A stretch of 64,000 nucleotides of DNA from Kitasatospora kifunensis (lineage in GTDB: Bacteria; Actinomycetota; Actinomycetes; Streptomycetales; Streptomycetaceae). Numbering within the stretch: the first letter of the stretch is position 1; each line of letters starts with the position of its first letter. The notes below the pieces were generated by a model. It was not told the DNA's origin, made no database searches, and was given only the letters and a program-made list of their open reading frames with translations. Both the position numbers and the translations under genes were made by a program. Of the stretch, positions 49,224-59,220 are shown piece by piece. Location: NCBI RefSeq assembly GCF_014203855.1, contig NZ_JACHJV010000001.1, positions 1,550,001 through 1,614,000 of the forward strand, in the 5' to 3' direction.

Positions 49224-50249
49224 TCAGGCTCCTTCGGCAGCTTCGACAGTGGAATCGGCGGGACCGCTCTGGCCGGCGGCCGGCGCCAGCCCCGCCACCG
49301 CGCGCAGCCGGTCGATGACCTCGGCCCGCAGTTCCTCGGGCGCCAGCACCACCAGGTCGGGCCCGTACTCGGCCAGGTTGGCGCCCAGCCCGTGGCCGTA
49401 GGGGATCTCCAGCTCGTCCCAGTCGGCGTCCAGCTGACGGGTCGCCAGCGCCTTGGTACGCAGCGGGAAGCCCGCGCCCCGGCGCAGTCGCACGGTGGCC
49501 GAGGCGGTGGCGCCCTCGCCGGCGAAGGTGGCCACGTAGGCGCGCACGTCCACGTGCTCGGGCACCGGCGCGGTGAAGGCCGCCGAACGGGAGCGGACCT
49601 TGCCGGTGATCCGGCTGAGCCTGAAGACCCGCACGGCGGCGCGGTCGCGGTCCCAGCCGGCCAGGTACCAGTGGCCGCGCCAGCACTCCAGCGCCCAGGG
49701 CTCCACCGAGCGCGGCTCGGTGGCGGCGGCACCGGCCTTGCGGTAGTCGAAGGCGACCGGGCGACGGTCGCGGGCGGCGAGCAGCAGCGGCTCGAAGGCG
49801 GCTTCGCGGGCCGGGATGTAGGGCTCCAGCGCGGTGCGGCCCTCGACACCGTCCTCGGTGAACGGCACGCCGGCCGCGCGCAGCTTCTGCAGCGCGCCGC
49901 TGGCCGCGCCGGAGAGCCTGGCCTGCTGCCAGACCTTGGCGGCCAGGCTCAGCGCGGCCGCCTCCTCGGCGTCCAGCGCGATCTCGGGCAGCCGGTTGCG
50001 GTCACGGCGAGCCAGGTAGCCGGCCTCGCCGTCCAGGGTGTTCTCGTCGACGTCGATCACCAGGCCCAGCTCGCGCAGGTCATCCTTGTCCCGCTCGAAC
50101 ATCCGGTTGAACGCGTCCTCGCTGCCGGACTGCCAGGCCTCCCGATAGGCCTCGACGGACTCCCGCAGCTCGCGCTTGGAGAGCGGCCTTCTGGTGTTCA
50201 TCAGGCACAGGGCGAGGTTCATCAGCCGCTCTGCCTTGGCGATCGCCAT
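49224..50249 (-). CDS. pafB: WYL-domain regulator PafB
   Basis: A 341-residue paralogue of PafC. The HTH at the N-terminus (ERLMNLALCLMNTRRPLSKR) is followed by the WYL domain (RRPVAFDYRKAGAAATEPRS, VEPWALECWRGHWYLAGWDR) and a WCX domain. The gene is 2 bases upstream of pafC and is cotranscribed. PafBC binds mitomycin-type damage promoters. Confidence 0.93.
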   Translation of the reverse strand: MAIAKAERLMNLALCLMNTRRPLSKRELRESVEAYREAWQSGSEDAFNRMFERDKDDLRELGLVIDVDENTLDGEAGYLARRDRNRLPEIALDAEEAAALSLAAKVWQQARLSGAASGALQKLRAAGVPFTEDGVEGRTALEPYIPAREAAFEPLLLAARDRRPVAFDYRKAGAAATEPRSVEPWALECWRGHWYLAGWDRDRAAVRVFRLSRITGKVRSRSAAFTAPVPEHVDVRAYVATFAGEGATASATVRLRRGAGFPLRTKALATRQLDADWDELEIPYGHGLGANLAEYGPDLVVLAPEELRAEVIDRLRAVAGLAPAAGQSGPADSTVEAAEGA

Positions 50250-50391
50250 CGCTGACCCTTCCGTGATCCGCTGTCTGCCGCGCCGAGCGCGGGGCCGGCC
50301 CCGATCTTCCGGGCCCAGCGCCCCTGACCGTACCGGGTGCGGGACCTGCGGCGAAAGCCGAGAAGAGCGCGGTGCGCCGGGAGACGCGAAC

Positions 50392-50432
50392 GGCGCCGGC
50401 CGCGCCCGCCGGTGGCGGGGTGCGGCCGGCGC
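50392..50432 (-). terminator. Terminator after the small FKBP gene
   Basis: A GC-rich, slightly imperfect stem (GGCGCCGGCCGCGCCCGCC at 50392-50410 with 50413-50432), just 10 bases beyond the FKBP stop on the minus strand. Confidence 0.7.
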
Positions 50433-50442
50433 CGAAGCGGGA

Positions 50443-50817
50443 TCAGACCGAGATCAGGTCGACCACGAAGATCAGCGTCGAACCGGCCGGGATCAGCGGG
50501 CTCGGCGACTGCTTGCCGTAGGCCAGGTGGGCCGGGATGGTCAGCTTGCGGCGACCGCCGACCTTCATGCCCTGAACGCCCTGGTCCCAGCCCTTGATGA
50601 CCCGGCCGCCGCCCAGCGGGAAGCGGAAGGTCGAGTTACGGTTCCAGCTGGCGTCGAACTCCTCGCCGGTCTCGAAGGTGACACCGACGTAGTGCACCTC
50701 GACGTTGGCGCCGGCCTTGGCCTCGGCGCCGGTGCCGACCTCGATGTCCTCGATCAGCAGCTCGGCCGGAGCCTCGCCACCCGGGAAGTCGATCTCCGGC
50801 TTCGTCTTCTGCGTCAC
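50443..50817 (-). CDS. FKBP-type peptidyl-prolyl isomerase, cytoplasmic
   Basis: A 124-residue single-domain FKBP without signal peptide. Active-site pattern: EVHYVGVTFETGEEFDASWN, FPLGGGRVIKGWDQGVQGMK, GGRRKLTIPAHLAYGKQSPS and the last strand TLIFVVDLISV. It catalyses cis-trans isomerisation at Xaa-Pro bonds. GTG start. It is the first of three FKBP genes in series. Confidence 0.94.
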   Translation of the reverse strand: MTQKTKPEIDFPGGEAPAELLIEDIEVGTGAEAKAGANVEVHYVGVTFETGEEFDASWNRNSTFRFPLGGGRVIKGWDQGVQGMKVGGRRKLTIPAHLAYGKQSPSPLIPAGSTLIFVVDLISV

Positions 50818-50986
50818 AACTGCCTCTTTTCATCGGCCGCCGGCGGCGGCCCCACGTCATGTCCACACAGCACGGCGGCGGATCCGCCGCACGAAGGCTT
50901 CGTCAGAAACCACCGTACGGGCACCCGCCGCCACTGCCGTTCAGGCCCGGCCGCAGGTCACCCCGCGGTCGGAAGCCCCCATCTTG

Positions 50987-52318
50987 TCATCCGCTGCTGC
51001 CGTTGCCCTGACCCGCGTCCAGGATGTCGACCACGAAGACCAGCGAGGCGTTGGCCGGGATGCCGCTGCCGGCCGGCGGCTGGTCCTTGTAGGCCATCGA
51101 AGCCGGGATCACCAACTCGATCCGGCTACCGACGTTCTGACCCACCACGCCCTTGTCCCAGCCCTCGATGACGTTGCCGCCACCGGCGGCGAAGCTGAAG
51201 GCCTGGCCCTTGTCGAGCGAGGAGTCGAACTTCTTGCCGTCCTTGAGCGTGACCCCGGTGTACTGCACCAGGACCTGCTCGCCGGAGGCCACCTTCGGGC
51301 CCTTGCCCTGGATCAGCACGGCGGTCTTCAGGTCGGTCGGGTCGGTCACGTTGGGCGGCGGGGTGATGGTGTCGGCCTTCTTGTCACCGTTCACCTTGAC
51401 CTGCGGGAAGTCGGCCGGCGGCGGCGTCACGTCTCCGCTGACCCGCGCGTCGGGCGCGTTCACCCGCTGGATGTCGGCCACCAGCACCAGGGTGTCCTTC
51501 GGGGCCAGGCCCATGCCCTGGTTGCCCTGGTCGCCGAAGGCCGCCGCCGGCGGCGCGACCACCAGGATCCGGCTGCCCGCCTTCTGGCCCACCAGGCTGG
51601 AGTCCAGCGCCGGGATCACGCCGCCGGTGCCGGGCTGCAGCAGCAGCGGCTTGCCCAGGTCGTAGGAGCCCTGGAGGTCCTTGCCGCTCTGCCAGTCCTT
51701 CAGGGTGTAGTCGACGGAGACCCAGTCACCCTTGTTGATCTTGGCACCGTCGCCCTCGGAGATCGGCTTGACCACGAAGGTGCCGTCAGGCGCCTCGGAG
51801 GGCAGCGTGATGGTCGCCTTCTTGCCGAAGTCGCCGGAGACCGTCGGCAGCACCTTGGCGGTGTCCTTGATCGGCGGCACCGGGGCCTGGGTGGGCGAGG
51901 GCGGCGTGCTCGGCGCACTGGTGGCGGAGTCCGAGGCCTTGCTGCTCTTGTCGTTGTTCTGGTTGACCACGTAGATGCCGATGCCGCTGCCGACCAGCAG
52001 CACCGCGAGCACCACGCCCAGCACCGCGCCGAGGCGACCGCCGCCGCCCACGTTCTCGTAGTCGGCCTCGGAGATCTCCTGCTTGCGCACCGTGGAGGCG
52101 AAGACCTGCGGCTCCTCCGGCTTGCCGCCGGCGGCAGGCGTCGCAACCCGCTCGCCCGGCGCGGTCCACCCGGCCTGCTGCTTGAGAACCGAGGGCGGGA
52201 TGACGATCGACTCGCCGTCACTCGACAGCGGGCCGCCAGGCCGGGGCGCCGCCGGGCCGGTGACCGCGCCGCTCACGCTGTCGTCGGCCTCGCTCGGGTC
52301 CGGTGGATTCTCAGCCAT
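50987..52318 (-). CDS. Membrane-anchored FKBP protein with two FKBP-like domains
   Basis: A 443-residue protein. A cytoplasmic Pro/Glu-rich N-terminus, a single helix (LGAVLGVVLAVLLVGSGIGI, about residues 97-117), then an extracytoplasmic Ser/Pro linker. A first FKBP-like domain (KGDWVSVDYTLKDWQSGKDL, VIPALDSSLVGQKAGSRI) is degenerate. A second domain is closer to active FKBPs (VQYTGVTLKDGKKFDSSLDK, VIEGWDKGVVGQNVGSRIEL). Probably a folding factor for secreted proteins. Confidence 0.9.
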   Translation of the reverse strand: MAENPPDPSEADDSVSGAVTGPAAPRPGGPLSSDGESIVIPPSVLKQQAGWTAPGERVATPAAGGKPEEPQVFASTVRKQEISEADYENVGGGGRLGAVLGVVLAVLLVGSGIGIYVVNQNNDKSSKASDSATSAPSTPPSPTQAPVPPIKDTAKVLPTVSGDFGKKATITLPSEAPDGTFVVKPISEGDGAKINKGDWVSVDYTLKDWQSGKDLQGSYDLGKPLLLQPGTGGVIPALDSSLVGQKAGSRILVVAPPAAAFGDQGNQGMGLAPKDTLVLVADIQRVNAPDARVSGDVTPPPADFPQVKVNGDKKADTITPPPNVTDPTDLKTAVLIQGKGPKVASGEQVLVQYTGVTLKDGKKFDSSLDKGQAFSFAAGGGNVIEGWDKGVVGQNVGSRIELVIPASMAYKDQPPAGSGIPANASLVFVVDILDAGQGNGSSG

Positions 52319-52470
52319 TTCTCCCCATCCTCGCCATCAGGTCGCTCGCCGTGCGAATCGGCAGCAGTATGTCAGCTCGCCCTGAGCACGGGCACTCATC
52401 GAGTGTGCATGACACACCGGAATTTCCCGCAGGCCGGGCAGAACCGCGCCCCGACGCAACCCGCCGCCGG

Positions 52471-53466
52471 TCAGACGGCCGCCAGGATGTCGATCACGAA
52501 GACCAGCGTCGAGTTGGCCGGAATGCCGTTCTGCGCCTGGTCCTTGTAGCCGAGCGCGGGCGGGATCACCAGCTCCACCCGGCTGCCCACCGGCTGGCCG
52601 ATCAGCCCCTGGTCCCAACCCGCGATCACGCTGCCGGTGCCCACCTGCAGGGCCTGCGCGCCACCGTGGGTCCACGAGGAGTCGAACTGCTGCCCGTTGC
52701 TCCACAGCACGCCCGTGTACTGCACCAGCAGCGTCTGGCCCGACTGCACCGGCTTGCCGTCCCCCTTGATCAGCACCGAGGTCTGCAGCTCGGTCGGGGC
52801 GGCCTCGCCGGGCGGGACGGTGATCGTCGGGGCGGCCTTGCCGTTGTCCTTCACCTGCGGCATCGTCGCGGACGGTGCGGTGGGCGTGCCGGTGACCACC
52901 GAGTCCTGCGGCACCGCCTGCGCGATGTCCAGCGCGAAGACGACGGTGTCGTCCTTGCCGACCCCGAGCTGCTGGTTGCCGTTGCTGCCGAAGGCCGTCG
53001 AGGGCGGCGCGACCACCAGCACCCGGCTGCCCACCTTCTTGCCCACCACGCTCTGGTCGAAGGCCGGCACCAGCTGGCCCAGACCCGCCTGGTAGAGCTG
53101 CGGCTTGTTGCCCTCGTCGTAGGAGCTGGGCACGTCCTTGCCGGTGGTCCAGTCCTTGGCGGAGTAGTTGACGGTCACCCAGTCACCCTTGTTGACCGTG
53201 CTGCCGTCGCCCTCGATCACCGTACTCACCACGAACTGGCCGCTGGGCTGCCCGCCCGGCAGGGTGATCGTGGCCTTCTTGCCGAACTCCCCGCTCACCA
53301 TCGGCATCGGCGAGGCCGAACCCACGGGGGCCGGCACGCTGGGCGAAGCGCTGGTCGGCGCCACTGATGGCCCGCTCTTCGCGGTTGTGCCGCTGCTGCA
53401 GGCGGCAAGCACCAGCATCGGCAGGAGTACGAGCAACCCGGCTCTGCGGCGCACGGTGGTCCTCAC
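52471..53466 (-). CDS. FKBP-type lipoprotein with two FKBP-like domains
   Basis: A 331-residue lipoprotein: signal MRTTVRRRAGLLVLLPMLVL, lipobox LAAC, Ser/Pro linker, then two FKBP-like domains with the same order and near-identical landmarks as the upstream membrane-anchored protein (SGEFGKKATITLPGGQPSGQ; VIAGWDQGLIGQPVGSRVEL). The two are evident paralogues by duplication with exchange of the anchor. GTG start. Confidence 0.92.
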   Translation of the reverse strand: MRTTVRRRAGLLVLLPMLVLAACSSGTTAKSGPSVAPTSASPSVPAPVGSASPMPMVSGEFGKKATITLPGGQPSGQFVVSTVIEGDGSTVNKGDWVTVNYSAKDWTTGKDVPSSYDEGNKPQLYQAGLGQLVPAFDQSVVGKKVGSRVLVVAPPSTAFGSNGNQQLGVGKDDTVVFALDIAQAVPQDSVVTGTPTAPSATMPQVKDNGKAAPTITVPPGEAAPTELQTSVLIKGDGKPVQSGQTLLVQYTGVLWSNGQQFDSSWTHGGAQALQVGTGSVIAGWDQGLIGQPVGSRVELVIPPALGYKDQAQNGIPANSTLVFVIDILAAV

Positions 53467-53555
53467 TGTCGGTCACATCATCTACGGATCGGCGGACTCG
53501 ACCACCCTAGGCCGTCAATCCTGTCACCGAGGTAAGGCGGGCCGACGACATGCGG

Positions 53556-53594
53556 CGGGGAGGTGATCAGTCATCCGACCTGATCACCTCCCCG
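53556..53594 (-). terminator. Terminator of pafA
   Basis: A 14-bp perfect stem (CGGGGAGGTGATCA at 53556-53569 with 53581-53594), loop 11 bases, 16 bases after the pafA stop. Confidence 0.8.
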
Positions 53595-53609
53595 ACCGCC
53601 GACGGACCG

Positions 53610-54971
53610 TCACATGCCCGCGATCAGCTTCTCCACCCGCTCGTCCACCGAACGGAACGGATCCTTGCAGAGCACCGTGCGCTGCGCCTGGTCGTTCAAC
53701 TTCAGGTGCACCCAGTCCACCGTGAAGTCGCGGCGCTGCTCCTGCGCCTTGCGGATGAAGTCGCCGCGCAGCCGGGCCCGGGTGGTCTGCGGCGGCACCG
53801 ACTTGGCCTCGAAGGTCTTCAGGTCGGTGGTCACCCGCTGCGCCTGCCCCTTGTTCTGCAGCAGGTAGAAGAGCCCGCGCCGACGGTGGATGTCGTGGTA
53901 GGCGAGGTCGATCTGGGCGATCCGCGGGTTGGACATGCTCATCTGGTGCTTCTCGCGGTAGCGCTCGATCAGCTGGTACTTCATGATCCAGTCGATCTCG
54001 GTGCCGGCCCTGGCCAGGTCCTCGGTGCGCACCGCCTCCAGGGTGCGGCCCCACAGCTCGAGCACCCGGGCCACCGTGCCGGTGTTCAGGCCCTTGCGGT
54101 CGGCGAAGTCCAACGCCTTGGTGTAGTACTCCTCCTGGATCTCCAGGGCGCTTGCCTCGCGGCCGTTGGCCAGGCGCACCTGGTGCCGCCCGGTCAGGTC
54201 GTGGCTGACCTCGCGGATCGCCCGGATCGGGTTCTCCAGCGTGAGGTCCCGCATCACCACACCGGCCTCGATCAGGCGCAGCACCAGGTCGGTGGCGCCC
54301 ACCTTGAGCAGCGTGGTGGTCTCCGACATGTTGGAGTCACCGACGATCACGTGCAGCCGCCGGTAGCGCTCGGCGTCCGCGTGCGGCTCGTCGCGGGTGT
54401 TGATGATCGGGCGCGAGCGGGTGGTGGCCGAGCTGACGCCCTCCCAGATGTGCTCGGCGCGCTGGCTGACGCAGAAGACCGCGCCACGCGGAGTCTGCAG
54501 CACCTTGCCCGCGCCGCAGATCAGCTGCCGGGTGACCAGGAACGGGATCAGCACGTCCGCCAGCCGGGAGAACTCCCCGTGCCGGGCCACCAGGTAGTTC
54601 TCGTGGCAGCCGTAGGAGTTGCCGGCCGAGTCGGTGTTGTTCTTGAAGAGGTAGACGTCCCCGGCGATGCCCTCCTCGTGCAGCCGCCGCTCGGCGTCCA
54701 CCAGGAGACCTTCGAGGATTCGCTCGCCCGCCTTGTCGTGCGTCACCAGTTCGGTGACGTCATCACACTCCGGAGTGGCGTACTCGGGGTGCGAACCGAC
54801 GTCGAGATAGAGGCGTGCGCCATTGCGCAGGAAGACATTGCTGCTGCGGCCCCAGGAAACTACGCGGCGGAAGAGGTACCTGGCCACCTCGTCCGGAGAC
54901 AGACGCCGTTGTCCCCGGAACGTACACGTGACGCCGTACTCGTTCTCCAGCCCGAAAATTCGGCGGTCCAT
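53610..54971 (-). CDS. pafA: Pup-protein ligase
   Basis: A 453-residue ligase of the glutamine-synthetase-like/gamma-GCS fold that attaches Pup through its C-terminal glutamate to substrate lysines. The start [20 protein letters not shown] carries the catalytic-loop Glu/Asn; [40 protein letters not shown] and [20 protein letters not shown] are family motifs for ATP and Mg binding. It lies downstream of prcA, as in streptomycetes. Confidence 0.97.
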   Translation of the reverse strand: MDRRIFGLENEYGVTCTFRGQRRLSPDEVARYLFRRVVSWGRSSNVFLRNGARLYLDVGSHPEYATPECDDVTELVTHDKAGERILEGLLVDAERRLHEEGIAGDVYLFKNNTDSAGNSYGCHENYLVARHGEFSRLADVLIPFLVTRQLICGAGKVLQTPRGAVFCVSQRAEHIWEGVSSATTRSRPIINTRDEPHADAERYRRLHVIVGDSNMSETTTLLKVGATDLVLRLIEAGVVMRDLTLENPIRAIREVSHDLTGRHQVRLANGREASALEIQEEYYTKALDFADRKGLNTGTVARVLELWGRTLEAVRTEDLARAGTEIDWIMKYQLIERYREKHQMSMSNPRIAQIDLAYHDIHRRRGLFYLLQNKGQAQRVTTDLKTFEAKSVPPQTTRARLRGDFIRKAQEQRRDFTVDWVHLKLNDQAQRTVLCKDPFRSVDERVEKLIAGM

Positions 54972-55114
54972 GCCTGGACTTTACGCTTCCGACGGCCTTC
55001 TGAAACCGTTTCGAGCACGCCAATCGGATCACGATCCGTGCCTGCGCCGTCACCCGTGGGCACGCCGGTGGGGTGCGTCGCCGTCGGCTCCGCACCCCAC
55101 CGCAGCGGCCCGCC

Positions 55115-55879
55115 TCAGTCCTCGGCGCCGGCCTCGTCGGCCGTCTCACCGCCCTCGCCCTCGCCCTCGGCGCTGGAGTCGCCGCTCAGCAGCCGACTGA
55201 GCTGGTTGCCCAGGATCCGCTTGAACTTGCGCTGCTGCGGCCGGTTGCGGTCCAGCACCGCCACCTCGAGCTGCTCGGCGGTCAGGGTCCGCGGCGAGCC
55301 GCCGTTGGGGTCCCGGGCCAGCGACTCGACGGCCAGCTTGAGCGCCTCGGCCAGGCCCAGGCCCACCTGGTGACGCTGGCTCAGGTAGGTCCCGATCGAG
55401 TCGGCGTTGCCGCCGACCACCACGGTGTTCTGCTCGTCCACCACCGAGCCGTCGGGGGTGAGCCGGTAGATCTGGTCGTCCTCGGCGCCCTTGCCGACCT
55501 CGGCGACGATCAGCTCCACCTCGTACGGCTTCTCACCGGTCGAGGAGAAGATGGTGCCCAGCGTCTGGGCGTAGACGTTGGCCAACCCACGGGCCGTCAC
55601 ATCGGCCCGGTCGTAGGAGTAGCCGCGCAGATCGGCGTAGCGCACGCCGCCGATCCGCAGGTTCTCGAACTCGTTGTAGCGGCCGACCGCCGCGAAGGCG
55701 ATCTTGTCGTAGATCTCGGACACCTTGTGCAGCGCCCGGGAGGTGTTCTCGGCCACGAAGACGATGCCGTCGGCGTAGGTGAGCACGACCACGCTGCGGC
55801 CGCGCGCGATGCCCTTGCGGGCGTACTCCGCGCGGTCCGCCATGGCCTGCTGCGGCGAGACGTAGAACGGTGTGGACAC
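55115..55879 (-). CDS. prcA: 20S proteasome alpha subunit
   Basis: A 254-residue alpha subunit: [40 protein letters not shown] and the [20 protein letters not shown] gate-ring region; the C-terminal tail is acidic (Glu/Gly/Asp). It forms the outer rings and gate of the core particle that accepts substrates from ARC. The gene lies 66 bases after prcB. Confidence 0.96.
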   Translation of the reverse strand: MSTPFYVSPQQAMADRAEYARKGIARGRSVVVLTYADGIVFVAENTSRALHKVSEIYDKIAFAAVGRYNEFENLRIGGVRYADLRGYSYDRADVTARGLANVYAQTLGTIFSSTGEKPYEVELIVAEVGKGAEDDQIYRLTPDGSVVDEQNTVVVGGNADSIGTYLSQRHQVGLGLAEALKLAVESLARDPNGGSPRTLTAEQLEVAVLDRNRPQQRKFKRILGNQLSRLLSGDSSAEGEGEGGETADEAGAED

Positions 55880-55945
55880 CGGCTGGTCATCCCCTTCTGG
55901 ATGGGCCCCTGCGGCCCGACGGCGGGCGGCAGGGAGGGTGGCGGA

Positions 55946-56788
55946 CTAGAGGAGCGGGGCCTGCGGGCCGTCGGGCTGGTTGCGGCGGTGGTCGGTGACG
56001 GAGACCGCGATCTCGGCCACCTCGTCCTCGGAGAGCCGCCGCAGGCCGTCCTCGGTGATCAGGGTGATGATCGGGAAGATCTTGCGCGCCAGGTCCGGCC
56101 CGCCGGTGGCGGAGTCGTCGTCGGCCGCGTCGTAGAGCGCCTGGACCACCAGGGTGGCGGCCTGATCCCCGGTCAGACCGGTGCGGTAGAGCTTCTTCAG
56201 CGAACCGCGGGCGAAGACCGAGCCGGAGCCGGTCGCGGCGAAGCCGCGCTCCTCCGAGCGGCCGCCGGTGACGTCGTAGGTGAAGATCCGCCCGCGCCCG
56301 AGGTCCAGGTCGTAGCCGGCGAACATCGGCACCACGGCCAGGCCCTGCATCGCCATGCCCAGGTTGCCCCGGATCATGCTGGTCAGCCGGTTGGCCTTGC
56401 CCTCCAGCGAGAGCACGGTGCCCTCGATCTTCTCGTAGTGCTCCAGCTCCAGCTGGAACAGCCGGACCATCTCGACCGCGAGGCCCGCGGTGCCGGCGAT
56501 GCCGACCGCGCTGTACTCGTCGGCCGGGAAGACCTTCTCGATGTCACGCTGGGCGATCACGTTGCCCATGGTGGCCCGACGGTCACCGGCGATCACCACG
56601 CCGCCGTCGAAGACCGCCGAGACGATGGTCGTCCCGTGCGGCGCCTCGATCGTCAACCCTTCCGGCAGCGCGCGAGCGCCCGGGAGCAGCTGCGGCGCGT
56701 GGTCCGCCAGGAAGTCCATGAAGGAGGAGGACCCGGGGGTCAGGAAGGCAGCCGGTAGACGCCCGGTGCCACGAGTGTTGGCTTCCAC
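55946..56788 (-). CDS. prcB: 20S proteasome beta subunit
   Basis: A 280-residue precursor. The propeptide (about 53 residues) ends in EAPHG and the mature catalytic Thr begins [40 protein letters not shown] and [20 protein letters not shown] are conserved. GTG 56788 has AAGGA 5 bases upstream and overlaps the end of the degraded endonuclease frame. It makes the inner proteolytic rings. Confidence 0.95.
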   Translation of the reverse strand: MEANTRGTGRLPAAFLTPGSSSFMDFLADHAPQLLPGARALPEGLTIEAPHGTTIVSAVFDGGVVIAGDRRATMGNVIAQRDIEKVFPADEYSAVGIAGTAGLAVEMVRLFQLELEHYEKIEGTVLSLEGKANRLTSMIRGNLGMAMQGLAVVPMFAGYDLDLGRGRIFTYDVTGGRSEERGFAATGSGSVFARGSLKKLYRTGLTGDQAATLVVQALYDAADDDSATGGPDLARKIFPIITLITEDGLRRLSEDEVAEIAVSVTDHRRNQPDGPQAPLL

Positions 56789-57122
56789 ACGATTCCTTCC
56801 AGGTAGTCGGCAGCCCGCCGGAGCGCGTCGGGCCGGTCTCGCATCTGCCCCGGCGCCGCGTTGCACGCGAAGCAGAGGATGCCACGGACCCTACCCGTTT
56901 CGTGGTCGTGATCCACATGCGCGGCGGGTTTGTCCGGACAGCTCGGGCGGACACCCAGCCGAGGCCTGCAATTCGGCGTGAAAGCACCCGCTCAGGGACG
57001 TGGACGCGCGGCTTCGGGCCTCTCCCCTTCGCCCGCCGCCGCGCGTCACAGTATTTCGCCGAGCATTCACGGCAATGGACCGGAAGACCGCTCTCCATCG
57101 ACCGATTGCACGCGAACAACAA
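56740..57122 (-). pseudogene. Frame-disrupted endonuclease VII-like gene between prcB and pup
   Basis: The frame ending at the stop 56742-56740 encodes a clean recombination endonuclease VII C-terminus: [13 protein letters not shown], then [20 protein letters not shown] and RAADYLEG. Going upstream it meets an in-frame TGA at 56994-56992, only 24 codons before the HVDH motif. Another frame upstream (ATG 57122) carries a zinc-knuckle-like HCRECSAKYCDARRRAKGRG that fits the N-terminal part. The middle, including the usual CxxC before the HVDHDH motif, is not recoverable in one frame. Intact relatives occupy this exact locus. Confidence 0.72.
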
Positions 57123-57155
57123 CCTGCCCGACTCTCACATTTCGGACCTTCGGGG

Positions 57156-57374
57156 CTACTCTCCGCCCTTTTGAACGAATCCTCGAACAAAGTCCTCGGC
57201 ATTCGACTCGAGCACTTCGTCGATTTCGTCCAGCACCGAGTCCACGTCCTCGCTCAGCTTCTCCTGGCGCTCCTTGAGCTCCTCGGACTGCTGCGCCTCC
57301 GCGGCCTGCTCCTCGACCTCGTCCGAGGAGCGGTTGGCCCGCTGCTGGCCGCCGCCGGTGTCCTTGGTCGCCAT
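57156..57374 (-). CDS. pup: Prokaryotic ubiquitin-like protein Pup
   Basis: A 72-residue, Glu/Asp/Gln-rich, intrinsically disordered protein. It begins MATKDTGGGQQRANRSSDEV and ends DFVRGFVQKGGE. The final residue is Glu, so it needs no deamidation by Dop before ligation by PafA. The ATG at 57374 follows GAGG; a GTG 9 bases upstream is the less likely start. It is too short and biased for most gene finders but unmistakable. Confidence 0.97.
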   Translation of the reverse strand: MATKDTGGGQQRANRSSDEVEEQAAEAQQSEELKERQEKLSEDVDSVLDEIDEVLESNAEDFVRGFVQKGGE

Positions 57375-57591
57375 GTCCCTCACCCCGCTCGCATTCGTCT
57401 GGCACGGTTGGTCCGGGCTTGCTGCTCAGACCCTATACACCGGGTGGCGACTAGCGCTGCCCGTTTGGACCGTGTCCACGGGGTGCCGCGGACACGCTCG
57501 GATCGCCGTTCGGTCCTGCTACTTGATGAACGCTGGGACCTCACCTGGATGATTCCCCGCCGGGGATGATTCACCCCACGTCACCGGTCGA

Positions 57592-59103
57592 TTACCCACC
57601 GGACAGGAAACGGACCAACTCCTCCGCCGTGCGGCAGCGGTCCAGCAGTTCCTTGACGTGGTTGCGGGTGCCGCGCAGCGGCTCCAGGGTGGGCACCCGC
57701 TGGAGCGAGTCGCGACCCGGCAGGTCGAAGATGACGGAGTCCCAGGAGGCCGCGGCGACGTGCTCGGCGTACTGGTCCAGGCAGCGGCCGCGGAAGTAGG
57801 CCCGGGTGTCCTCGGGGGGCTGGTGGACGGCGCGCAGCACGTCCTCCTCGGCCAGCAGGCGCTCGAAGCGGCCCCGGGCGACCAGGCGGTTGTAGAGCCC
57901 CTTGGCCTCCCGCACATCGCTGTACTGGAGGTCGACCAGATGCAGCCGCGGGTTGTCCCAGTCCAGTCCGTCGCGCTGGCGGTAGCCCTCCAGGAGCTCC
58001 TTCTTGGCGATCCAGTCGAGTTGCTTGGACAGGCTCATCGGGTCGCGTTCCAGCCGGCCCAGCACGTCCTCCCAGCGGGCCAGCACGTCCTTGGTCTGCT
58101 CGTCGGCGTCGTGGCCGTAGCGGTCCTCGACGTACTTGCGGGCCAACTCGTAGTACTCCATCTGAAGCTGCACGGCGGTGAGTTTGCGGCCGTTGCGCAG
58201 CGTGATGAGGTACTGCAGCGAGGGGTCGTGGGAGACCCGGTGCAGGGTGCGCACCGGCTGGTCGACCGCGAGGTCGACCGCGATGAAGCCGTCCTCGATC
58301 ATCGCCAGCACCAGCGAGGTGGTGCCGAGTTTGAGGTAGGTGGAGATCTCCGACAGGTTGGCGTCGCCGATGATCACGTGCAGTCGGCGGTACTTCTCGG
58401 CATCCGCGTGCGGCTCGTCGCGGGTGTTGATGATCGGGCGCTTGAGGGTGGTCTCCAGCCCGACCTCGACCTCGAAGTAGTCGGCGCGCTGGCTGATCTG
58501 GAAGCCGTGCGCGGAGCCGTCCTGGCCGATGCCGACCCGGCCGGCGCCGGTGACCACCTGGCGGCAGACGAAGAACGGCGTGAGGTGGCGCACGATGTCG
58601 GCGAACGGGGTGGCCCGCTGCATCAGGTAGTTCTCGTGGGTGCCGTAGGAGGCGCCCTTGTTGTCCGTGTTGTTCTTGTAGAGCAGGATGTTCTGCCCGT
58701 TGGGCAGTTCGAGCGCGCGGGCGGCGGCCTCGGCCATGATGCGCTCGCCGGCCTTGTCCCAGAGCACGGCGTCGCGCGGGTTGGTGACCTCCGGCGAGCT
58801 GTACTCGGGGTGGGCGTGGTCGACGTAGAAGCGCGCCCCGTTGGTCAGGATGATGTTGGCCAGGCCGATGTCCTCGTCGGTGAGCTGGCTGGCATCGGCC
58901 ACCTCCCTGGCGAGGTCGAACCCCCGCGCGTCCCGCAGCGGGTTCTCCTCCTCGAAGTCCCAGCGGGCGCGGCGCGCCCGGTGCATCGCCGCCGCGTAGG
59001 CGTTGACGATCTGGGACGAGGTGAGCATCGCGTTGGCGTTGGGGTGCCCGGGTACGGAGATCCCGTACTCGGTCTCGATGCCCATCACGCGCCTTACGGT
59101 CAT
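57592..59103 (-). CDS. dop: Depupylase/Pup deamidase
   Basis: A 503-residue paralogue of Paf[81 protein letters not shown]. Dop removes Pup from substrates and, where Pup ends in Gln, deamidates it. ATG 59103 has AAGGAGG 5 bases upstream. Confidence 0.97.
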   Translation of the reverse strand: MTVRRVMGIETEYGISVPGHPNANAMLTSSQIVNAYAAAMHRARRARWDFEEENPLRDARGFDLAREVADASQLTDEDIGLANIILTNGARFYVDHAHPEYSSPEVTNPRDAVLWDKAGERIMAEAAARALELPNGQNILLYKNNTDNKGASYGTHENYLMQRATPFADIVRHLTPFFVCRQVVTGAGRVGIGQDGSAHGFQISQRADYFEVEVGLETTLKRPIINTRDEPHADAEKYRRLHVIIGDANLSEISTYLKLGTTSLVLAMIEDGFIAVDLAVDQPVRTLHRVSHDPSLQYLITLRNGRKLTAVQLQMEYYELARKYVEDRYGHDADEQTKDVLARWEDVLGRLERDPMSLSKQLDWIAKKELLEGYRQRDGLDWDNPRLHLVDLQYSDVREAKGLYNRLVARGRFERLLAEEDVLRAVHQPPEDTRAYFRGRCLDQYAEHVAAASWDSVIFDLPGRDSLQRVPTLEPLRGTRNHVKELLDRCRTAEELVRFLSGG

Positions 59104-59220
59104 CCGGCCCTCCTTGCCCGTCGCCCCGCCCCGAGCGGGCGGGACACCGACGTCCCTGCTGTGCCACCGCGGCTGACGGTCCGGTGGATCCGTCAGCCGC
59201 GGGTCGCGCGTGGAGCGCTG

